Positions 1 through 5,536 of a DNA stretch of 8,763 bases are shown piece by piece. Where the stretch lies: the NCBI GenBank assembly GCA_021161105.1, contig JAGHBG010000058.1:1-8763 (forward strand), written 5' to 3'. Below the pieces are notes generated by a model, which saw only the letters and a list, made by a program, of their open reading frames with translations, ran no database searches and was not told where the DNA came from. Source of the stretch: Thermotogaceae bacterium (GTDB taxonomy: Bacteria > Thermotogota > Thermotogae > Thermotogales > Thermotogaceae). Position numbers and translations under genes: made by a program. Numbering within the stretch: the first letter of the stretch is position 1; every line of letters starts with the position of its first letter.

Positions 1-12
1 ATAGGAAATTGG

Positions 13-36
13 TTAATTTTACAATTAATTTTACAA
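13..36. repeat. two tandem copies of a 12-base A/T-rich unit
   Basis: The unit TTAATTTTACAA occurs twice back to back (13-24 and 25-36), upstream of the large exported protein gene. Each copy contains TTTACA, which resembles a -35 element. It could be part of an upstream promoter element, or simply a short A/T-rich duplication. No function can be assigned from sequence alone. Confidence 0.6.
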
Positions 37-43
37 TAATAGC

Positions 44-72
44 TTGATAAACAGTCTCTTTTATGTTAAATT
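44..72 (+). promoter_or_regulatory. candidate sigma-70-type promoter for the large exported protein gene
   Basis: TTGATA at 44-49 is followed after 17 bases by TAAATT at 67-72, which matches four of the six -10 consensus bases. Transcription would start near 79 and give a leader of about 30 bases that contains the ribosome binding site. The region is A/T-rich, so chance matches are likely and other pairings are possible. Confidence 0.3.
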
Positions 73-108
73 GTAAATGGAAAATTCTGATAGTGGAGGT
101 GGTGGGTT

Positions 109-2718
109 GTGAGAAAGGTCTTGAGTTTGCTTATTGTTGTTATTGGAGTTTTTACAATGGCGTATACTCTTATGCCTGGTGGGTTGATGATATTTGAGAT
201 GAAGGATGAAGGTCTCACTCCGCTCTCGGTTGAAGAGGACATGTTACCAGATTACGCTATAAAAGCTGTTCAAGTTACCCCACCTGCATGGAGAGACAGG
301 CTCATAGAAACTTTCTATGGGCTTATGGAAAGAGACTTCAAATCCAATGGGGCGGTAGCACCCGTTTTGAAAGATGTAAATGGTGATGGACTTGTTGATC
401 TGGTAGTTGAGAGGCTTGAAGGAGGAATTGAAATATATATTAACCACGGCAGCAAATTTAGTCCCGCGTTTGTTAAATGGAATGTGGATAAGATTTTTTC
501 GGATACTCCCGAGGGGACATCTTTGAAAATAGATTTGGGAGATCTTAATGGTGATGGGTTGCTTGATGTAGTTTTAGTGGATAACGAAAACCATATGAAA
601 ATCTACATGAATGCTGGGAACAAGCAAAAACCATTGTGGAAAGAAGTTAGCTACACTTTGGAAAAACTTCCCAAGGGTTCCATTCCAAGGTTGGTGGATT
701 TAACCGGGGATGGAAAGAGCGATCTGGTTTTAAGTACATCGAGTGGAGAAATTTTCTTTTACACAAATACCGCTACAAATAACGACGTGGGATTCTATTT
801 TGAAAAAGAAAAGGCTGGAAAAGCTGGATACAAGGGTCGCTTTCCACTTTGGCCGCGTCCAGATGGTAGCAGTGGGCTCCTGGTTGGGAATGTCCTCATA
901 CCGGCTTTTGGAGATCTGGATAACGATGGATTGATCGACATGGTAATATCTAATGAGAAAGGAAAGATCTTTGTTTTCAAAAACATAGGTAGTGAGTCGT
1001 ATCCTATCTGGAGAAAAGTAAAAGCACCTGGACTTGAGGATTTTGAAGCTGGCGAGAAAGTCTTTCCATACCTTGCAGATCTGAACGGAGATGATCTACC
1101 TGAGATAGTACTTGGAACCTCCAAGAGCATCATGTGGGTACCCAATTCCAGTAATCCCGGGAATCTAAAATTTAGGGTTTGGAAATCTGATGCTGAGAAA
1201 TCCTGGATGGGCAAGTTCTTGTGGTCAAAGGGTTATTGGGATGATGTTGATAAGCTTGTTTATTTTGATCCGAACGATAATTATGTAAAGATATACGCAG
1301 AAATCATATTGAACAGTCCTGATGAATTCAGGGATGAAGCATCTTATATCATTGCAAATGCGTTTATAAAAGATCTCAAAAAGCTCGCGGATAAGGGGTT
1401 AGCAGATATTGTTATCAGAGTGCCAAAAGCTATATATACAATTGCCAAGGAGCTTAAGTATGTGGAATTGGTTGATGAGAACGGCTACACAACGATATAT
1501 CAGAAATTGGAGGACGGGAATTGGTTCAAAGTCCCCAAAGAAATATATTATGAGTACATCGTTATGCCGAACAGGTACAATATGTTCTTCCCGGGAACCG
1601 AGCCTGTTTATGAAGGTAAGATTTTTATGGAGTATCTCCCGTATGATAAGACTTACGGTAAGAACCTTTTGGAAGTTGTGAAGAACAGCGAAGATGTCAT
1701 GGAAGCTGTAAAAGCCATATCCAATTGGGTGGGAGTTGAGATCAAAGCCAGATGGAGACGGGGTAGCAAACCTCGTGGTTGGTACAACGTTTACAAAGAA
1801 ATGTTGAACAACAAGAAAGGCTTCTGGTGCGGTGAATTTTCCATACTGGTTGAGAGTTTTTCGAGATCTGTGCTGATACCGACAACAATTGTACTGGCTT
1901 TTGGTGAAGATCATCAGTTTAACCAATTCTACTACGGTGGAAAATGGGTACACTGGGACCAGACACAGAATGAACCAGAGAAATCGATAGGAGTTTTTCC
2001 GAATTGGTACAACTACAAAGAAGGTAGGTTCTCGTGGGTTATGTCATGGGAACAAAATGGAAGATATGATTATGTGCACCATGGTGGAGTCGTTTATAAA
2101 GCTCCCGACAGGAGGATGAACCTCCGTATAGTTGTGACAGACTTCTACGGAACACCAATTGATGGCGCCAGAATCACCCTGTGGAGTCATTGGCCTTTAG
2201 AGAACGATTATTTGGATATTCCGTTACCAGCTGCTGTAACATATACCAACACCAGTGGTGAAGCTGTTATACGGGATCTCTCAACAAAGACTTATACCAT
2301 TTCTGTGGTAACTCCCGTTGGGATCAAATATATAACCAGACGGTTTGAAGAGGCAGGAACTCACGAAATCCATGTTATTATTGAGAAGATTCTTCCGGTA
2401 AAGTATGAAAAGTACAGCGTTGCTTATATACCAACTAATGTTCCTGAGGTTCATTTGAGTGTTAAAAAGGCTACTCAAAAGGTCCAGAATTGGCTTTACA
2501 CTGGTGGAACGGTCTACAGGGAGTACACGAATGCGAAAGTGAAGGCTTACGTGGTTGATAGAGAAAATTTGAAGAGGTTCTTGAGAGGAGAGAGATTTGA
2601 AACCTTTGGAGCTTACAATATCTCCAGCGGAAAAATCCCCGTTCCATATGGGATGTACTTAATAATTTCCAATCAACGCTCAGCTCATACATATGTTTCG
2701 CTCGAAATAAGCAAATAA
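109..2718 (+). CDS. exported FG-GAP/VCBS-repeat protein with transglutaminase-like core
   Basis: This 869-residue protein starts at GTG, eight bases after GGAGGT (95-100). Residues 4-19 form a hydrophobic segment after MRK, so it is exported or N-terminally anchored; a cleavage after TMA (A18) is possible. Five calcium-loop motifs of the DxNxDGxxD type lie at residues 89-97, 145-153, 197-205, 269-277 and 324-332. The last of these is degenerate and ends in Glu. Each is followed by a hydrophobic strand, and several then show YxNxG and P-x-W, the pattern of FG-GAP/VCBS blades in a beta-propeller. A helical linker follows, then a transglutaminase-like core with Cys574 (GFWCGEF), His602 (EDHQFNQFYY) and Asp617 (WVHWDQT), so the triad is intact. 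Residues 670-760 resemble a carboxypeptidase-regulatory-like beta-sandwich, and the last 110 residues form another beta-rich region. The substrate is unknown; protease, amidase or crosslinking activity are all possible. The gene stands alone, bounded by a terminator. Confidence 0.85.
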   Translation: MRKVLSLLIVVIGVFTMAYTLMPGGLMIFEMKDEGLTPLSVEEDMLPDYAIKAVQVTPPAWRDRLIETFYGLMERDFKSNGAVAPVLKDVNGDGLVDLVVERLEGGIEIYINHGSKFSPAFVKWNVDKIFSDTPEGTSLKIDLGDLNGDGLLDVVLVDNENHMKIYMNAGNKQKPLWKEVSYTLEKLPKGSIPRLVDLTGDGKSDLVLSTSSGEIFFYTNTATNNDVGFYFEKEKAGKAGYKGRFPLWPRPDGSSGLLVGNVLIPAFGDLDNDGLIDMVISNEKGKIFVFKNIGSESYPIWRKVKAPGLEDFEAGEKVFPYLADLNGDDLPEIVLGTSKSIMWVPNSSNPGNLKFRVWKSDAEKSWMGKFLWSKGYWDDVDKLVYFDPNDNYVKIYAEIILNSPDEFRDEASYIIANAFIKDLKKLADKGLADIVIRVPKAIYTIAKELKYVELVDENGYTTIYQKLEDGNWFKVPKEIYYEYIVMPNRYNMFFPGTEPVYEGKIFMEYLPYDKTYGKNLLEVVKNSEDVMEAVKAISNWVGVEIKARWRRGSKPRGWYNVYKEMLNNKKGFWCGEFSILVESFSRSVLIPTTIVLAFGEDHQFNQFYYGGKWVHWDQTQNEPEKSIGVFPNWYNYKEGRFSWVMSWEQNGRYDYVHHGGVVYKAPDRRMNLRIVVTDFYGTPIDGARITLWSHWPLENDYLDIPLPAAVTYTNTSGEAVIRDLSTKTYTISVVTPVGIKYITRRFEEAGTHEIHVIIEKILPVKYEKYSVAYIPTNVPEVHLSVKKATQKVQNWLYTGGTVYREYTNAKVKAYVVDRENLKRFLRGERFETFGAYNISSGKIPVPYGMYLIISNQRSAHTYVSLEISK

Positions 2719-2720
2719 AG

Positions 2721-2747
2721 AACGCCCCCCTCTTGGGGGCGTTTTTT
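2721..2747 (+). terminator. intrinsic terminator of the large exported protein gene
   Basis: A nine-base-pair stem (AACGCCCCC at 2721-2729 with GGGGGCGTT at 2735-2743) encloses a five-base loop and runs into a T tract (2742-2747). It starts two bases after the stop codon, so the upstream gene ends its own transcription unit. Confidence 0.95.
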
Positions 2748-2751
2748 ATCG

Positions 2752-3064
2752 TACAGCCAAGATTCTTTTTGGATGCTTCCATGAATGAATCTTTATTACT
2801 TTATCTGAACCTTAGAATTTTTTTGCTAGTAGTCTATCAAAGTAAACAAGCTCTGGAATAACTTTGTACTTCAGGTTTTATTGTAATATTCGGAATTCTT
2901 TTAATTTCCTCTCTAATTAACACAAAGAATGCTTTATTGTTCTGTTATTTCAAATTAATTTTGCCATGTTAATATTTGCCTTATATGTAATGTTGCAATG
3001 AGATTTGCTTGTGTGTTACTGAACCATTGAAAGGTAACAGTTTTAGAAACTTACTTTCAGTGAA
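2752..3064. other. A/T-rich intergenic region without a supportable gene
   Basis: These roughly 310 bases separate the terminator from the end of the minus-strand DHH gene. I see no ORF with a ribosome binding site and no recognisable RNA. A loose inverted repeat, TGTTAC (3013-3018) with GTAACA (3033-3038), lies about 30 bases past the DHH stop codon. It lacks a T tract on the minus strand, so it is not a convincing terminator. Confidence 0.6.
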
Positions 3065-3907
3065 TTAAACATCACAAAGCTTTGCTACTATTTCCTCTAT
3101 GTCTTTAATTCCGTACAATTTTCCTCCTTTTCTTACGTATCCATCCCTCTCAAGAGCTTTTAGTCTACTGAATACTTCTTGTATATGCTCTTTTTTTGTG
3201 TACACCCATATTCCCCACTTGAATCTGCCTACGACAACCTTGCAGGATAGGGCATACATCATGGAGTCTACAAAGAATAGAAAGTGGTTTTCGTTTGTGA
3301 AATCCCCGTAACATATCTCTTTGCAAAATTTGACCCCGTTAAGATCTTTTAAAAATTCCTTCCAGGATATTCTTCCGCCGAGGACTATTTCGAATATGTC
3401 TTCCATTTTTCTTCCGTCCAAAAATTTGCTGAGGTATAGGAGTTCTTCTGAACGGGCTGTTCTTAGAAAAGCCGTGTCTGTTACAAGTGCAGCTGCAAAA
3501 GCGGTTAGCACGTCATCACTGAGCTTTAATCCAGTATCTTTCGAAATATCATAAAGATTCATAGAAAGGCTGGCTCTTTTTCTATGGAAGACCTTTATTC
3601 TATCGTCATCTAAATCAAGAAGTTCATTTTTGGGATGATGATCGAATACAACAATTCTCTCTGGAAAACATGGCATTCTCTCGAATTTTTCAACATCATA
3701 AAAAAGGGCCAAAATATAATTTTTGCACATGTTTTCTTTAAAATTCAGTTTTTCCATAAGATTTTTTGTGACAATGTCGGGGTTGTCTATTATGCTACAT
3801 CCACCAAAAACTTCTTTGCCCCAGAAAACTCCGGCAAAACTATCAGGATCAGCGTTTATATGAGTTACATGAATGATAGGTACCTCCACTATTTTTAGAA
3901 ATTTCAT
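3065..3907 (-). CDS. DHH-family phosphoesterase-like protein
   Basis: The protein has 280 residues if it starts at the ATG at 3907. The N-terminal half carries the DHH superfamily metal-site motifs: HINADPD (His16, Asp20, Asp22), an Asp after a hydrophobic strand (ALFYD, Asp71), FDHH (Asp89-His90-His91) and VTDT (Asp144). This family includes manganese-dependent nano-RNases/pAp phosphatases and cyclic-dinucleotide phosphodiesterases, so a cytoplasmic phosphodiester or phosphomonoester hydrolase is likely. The specific substrate cannot be named. The C-terminal half lacks the glycine-rich GGGH motif typical of DHHA1 domains and ends with a segment (about residues 240-270, RLKALERDGYV...GGKLYGI) that looks a little like a helix and wing. 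The start is uncertain. No Shine-Dalgarno precedes the ATG at 3907, while a good GGAGGT lies inside the frame at 3887-3882, seven bases before an in-frame ATT (3874). The gene is divergent from minD with a 50-base gap. Confidence 0.8.
   Translation of the reverse strand: MKFLKIVEVPIIHVTHINADPDSFAGVFWGKEVFGGCSIIDNPDIVTKNLMEKLNFKENMCKNYILALFYDVEKFERMPCFPERIVVFDHHPKNELLDLDDDRIKVFHRKRASLSMNLYDISKDTGLKLSDDVLTAFAAALVTDTAFLRTARSEELLYLSKFLDGRKMEDIFEIVLGGRISWKEFLKDLNGVKFCKEICYGDFTNENHFLFFVDSMMYALSCKVVVGRFKWGIWVYTKKEHIQEVFSRLKALERDGYVRKGGKLYGIKDIEEIVAKLCDV
3882..3887 (-). promoter_or_regulatory. strong Shine-Dalgarno sequence inside the 5' end of the DHH frame
   Basis: On the minus strand GGAGGT is embedded in ATAGTGGAGGT, an 11-mer identical to the one that precedes the first gene's start (90-100). 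Here it lies downstream of the only in-frame ATG (3907). The next in-frame codons at ribosome-binding spacing are ATC (3877) and ATT (3874). Eleven bases downstream is an out-of-frame ATG followed at once by TAA. Either the gene uses a rare start codon or this is a chance purine run. Confidence 0.45.
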
Positions 3908-3924
3908 GAAATTTATGTTAACAT
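3896..3924 (+). promoter_or_regulatory. candidate promoter for the minD operon
   Basis: TAGAAA at 3896-3901 and TAACAT at 3919-3924 are separated by 17 bases, each with four matches to the sigma-70 consensus hexamers. Transcription would begin near 3931 and give a leader of about 27 bases. The elements overlap both palindromes, so a protein bound there would be expected to block initiation. The hexamer matches are weak. Confidence 0.3.
3899..3914. repeat. 16-base perfect palindrome over the DHH gene start
   Basis: AAATTTCATGAAATTT reads identically on both strands. Its centre covers the minus-strand ATG (3907-3905). It abuts a second palindrome and lies between divergent genes, the usual place for a dimeric repressor site. 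Low complexity of the A and T runs weakens the case. Confidence 0.6.
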
Positions 3925-3926
3925 AA
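3913..3926. repeat. 14-base perfect palindrome in the DHH/minD divergent spacer
   Basis: TTATGTTAACATAA is perfectly symmetric and overlaps the neighbouring palindrome by two bases. Because it is symmetric it presents TAACAT, a plausible -10 hexamer, on both strands. It may therefore be an operator, a pair of overlapping divergent promoters, or both. Confidence 0.6.
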
Positions 3927-3957
3927 CAATTGATGAATGAGAAAGGGGTGCATACCC

Positions 3958-4767
3958 ATGGCAAAGGTTTTTGTTGTTACCTCTGGTAAAGGTGGGGTTG
4001 GGAAGACCACGATAACTGCAAATGTGGGTTGTGCCCTTGCAAAAATGGGCGATCGGGTTTGCCTCATAGATGCTGATATAGGGCTTAAAAACCTTGATGT
4101 GGTCTTAGGAGTTGAAAACAGAATAGTTTACACAATAATAGATGTCGTTAACGGAAATGTATCTCCGAAAGAAGCTCTGGTTAGACACAAAATCTTAAAA
4201 AATCTATTCCTTCTTCCTGCCTCACAGATAGCAACAAAGGAGATGGTGTCTCCGGATGATATGAAGAGAATCGTCAAAGAATTATCAAAGGATTTTGATT
4301 ACATTCTTATAGATTCTCCGGCTGGAATAGAAAGAGGCTTTAGAAATGCCGCTTCTCCTGCAGAGGCAGCTCTTGTTGTTACGACTCCTGAGATTCCATC
4401 GATTTCCGATGCTGATAGAGTAGTTGGGCTCCTGGAAAACTTTGGATATTCTGATGATGATATAAAAGTTATAATAAACAGAATAAAACCGAAGATGGTT
4501 AAAAAAGGTGACATGTTAAGTAAAGAAGATATAGAATCCATATTGGCACTTGAGATAGTAGGAGCTATCCCAGATTCTGAGGAAGTCATAGCAGCTACGA
4601 ACAGAGGCGTTCCTATTGTACTTGATGGGACTTATATCACTAAAAACTATGAAAACATAGCCCAGAGAATTAGAGGTGAAGAAGTTCCGCTGGAAGAGGA
4701 TTTAAAGTCTTCTCCCAACAAGGGTCTTTTATCTTTCTTTAAAAACCTCTTCGGAAGGAAGGGGTGA
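3958..4767 (+). CDS. minD: septum site-determining protein MinD
   Basis: MinD is a membrane-associated ParA/MinD-family ATPase that recruits MinC to block FtsZ assembly away from midcell and is released from the membrane by MinE. The 269-residue protein shows the deviant Walker A motif SGKGGVGKTT (signature Lys11, catalytic-site Lys16), the DAD segment with Asp38 and Asp40, and a Walker B strand ending in Asp119 (YILIDSPAG). The last 14 residues (LLSFFKNLFGRKG) form the amphipathic membrane-targeting helix. The ATG at 3958 is preferred over the in-frame ATG at 3937. It follows GGGGTG (3945-3950) by seven bases, and MAKVFVVTSGKGG matches the family N-terminus. It is first in a run with minE, the yjbQ-like gene and tmcAL, and minE follows five bases after its stop codon. 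No minC lies in the window. Confidence 0.97.
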   Translation: MAKVFVVTSGKGGVGKTTITANVGCALAKMGDRVCLIDADIGLKNLDVVLGVENRIVYTIIDVVNGNVSPKEALVRHKILKNLFLLPASQIATKEMVSPDDMKRIVKELSKDFDYILIDSPAGIERGFRNAASPAEAALVVTTPEIPSISDADRVVGLLENFGYSDDDIKVIINRIKPKMVKKGDMLSKEDIESILALEIVGAIPDSEEVIAATNRGVPIVLDGTYITKNYENIAQRIRGEEVPLEEDLKSSPNKGLLSFFKNLFGRKG

Positions 4768-4772
4768 GGGGG

Positions 4773-5060
4773 ATGAGTTTCTGGTTTTTAAAATTTCTGA
4801 AAAAGAAAGAAAGACCTGAAGAAAAAAGAAACGAGATAAAGAAGAGGCTCCAAACGGTTGTGGAGAGCAGGAGAAAGGAAATAGAAGAGTACAAATTTGC
4901 AATACCCGTTGAGAGGTTTAACAAGGATCCAGAGGAAATCAGAAGGAATATTATCAGGTGGGCTGTGGAAACCTTTAATGTAGACAAGCGAAGAATAAAG
5001 GTGGAACTTCAGGAAAAAGAAAATCAGGTGATAATAATAACGAATGTATCATTACGATAA
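4773..5060 (+). CDS. minE: cell division topological specificity factor MinE
   Basis: MinE binds membrane-bound MinD, stimulates its ATPase and so confines division inhibition to places away from midcell. The 95-residue protein has a hydrophobic, basic N-terminus (MSFWFLKFLKKKE) suited to membrane contact. Next comes the anti-MinCD helix with RLQTVVESRR, close to the RLQIIVAERR segment of the E. coli protein as I recall it, and then the C-terminal topological domain (RNIIRWAVETFNVDKRRIKVEL). The ATG at 4773 follows AAGGGG (4759-4764) by eight bases. A GTG at 4764 that overlaps the minD stop as GTGA would add three residues and cannot be excluded. Translational coupling to minD is likely either way. 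The length is a little above the usual 80-90 residues. Confidence 0.93.
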   Translation: MSFWFLKFLKKKERPEEKRNEIKKRLQTVVESRRKEIEEYKFAIPVERFNKDPEEIRRNIIRWAVETFNVDKRRIKVELQEKENQVIIITNVSLR

Positions 5061-5072
5061 GGAGGTATAAGA

Positions 5073-5471
5073 ATGCTTGAAGTGATAACAGTTACGACTC
5101 ATTCCAGAAACGAGATGGTAGATATAACGTCAAAGGTAAGAGAAGTTGTAGAAAGATCAGAGGTTAAAGAGGGTATATGTGTTATTTATACTGCTCATAC
5201 GACAGCCGCTATAACAATAAATGAAAACGCTGATCCCGCTGTTCCACAGGACATCACAAGCTTTTTCAATAAACTTGTTCCACCAAATGCGGGATATAAA
5301 CACGCTGAAGGCAACTCGGATTCTCATATAAAAACAACCCTCGTAAGTCCTTCTATAACCGTTATAATTCACGAAGGGAAGCTTCTCCTGGGAACATGGC
5401 AGGGAATATTTTTCTGCGAATACGATGGGCCACGGACAAGGAAAGTTTTTGTAAAAGTGGTGGAAGGTTGA
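5073..5471 (+). CDS. YjbQ/UPF0047 family protein (secondary thiamine-phosphate synthase family)
   Basis: This 132-residue protein is of typical length for the YjbQ/UPF0047 family. Members show weak thiamine-phosphate synthase activity and are often annotated on that basis, but their physiological role is unsettled. Conserved signatures are present in the usual order: YTAHTTAAITINENADP (residues 39-55, with His42), HAEGNSDSHIK (residues 77-87, with His77 and His85) and LGTWQGIFFCEYDGPR (residues 106-121). The histidines are the expected metal-site residues. The ATG is six bases after a strong GGAGGT (5061-5066) that begins directly after the minE stop, so it is co-transcribed with minDE. Nothing in the sequence ties it to cell division, and the linkage may reflect operon convenience. 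It is followed after 20 bases by an intrinsic terminator. Confidence 0.92.
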   Translation: MLEVITVTTHSRNEMVDITSKVREVVERSEVKEGICVIYTAHTTAAITINENADPAVPQDITSFFNKLVPPNAGYKHAEGNSDSHIKTTLVSPSITVIIHEGKLLLGTWQGIFFCEYDGPRTRKVFVKVVEG

Positions 5472-5491
5472 AAAGCGTTAAAGCACGATTT

Positions 5492-5519
5492 GCCGCCTGA
5501 TGGCGGCTTTTTCTTTCTT
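5492..5519 (+). terminator. intrinsic terminator between the yjbQ-like gene and tmcAL
   Basis: GCCGCC (5492-5497), a TGAT loop and GGCGGC (5502-5507) form a stem that is followed by TTTTTCTTTCTT. It sits 20 bases after one stop codon. Only 17 bases separate its T tract from the next gene's TTG start, which leaves no room for a separate promoter. It probably acts as a partial terminator that lowers tmcAL expression. Confidence 0.85.
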
Positions 5520-5536
5520 ATAGGAGGGAAGATATA

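Noticed and set aside
795..1214. 139-codon minus-strand frame inside the large exported protein gene
   Set aside because: It is antisense to the repeat region, whose plus-strand frame carries conserved calcium motifs; Ser/Pro-rich composition is typical of an antisense shadow.
1399..1953. 184-codon minus-strand frame opposite the transglutaminase-like core
   Set aside because: The plus strand encodes the intact catalytic triad here; the antisense frame shows no domain and no ribosome binding site.
3013..3038. TGTTAC/GTAACA inverted repeat as the terminator of the DHH gene
   Set aside because: A six-base-pair stem with a 14-base loop and no T tract on the minus strand.
3937..3957. Upstream in-frame ATG that would extend MinD by seven residues
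   Set aside because: It lies in the ribosome binding site region; the ATG at 3958 has better spacing and matches the conserved MinD N-terminus.
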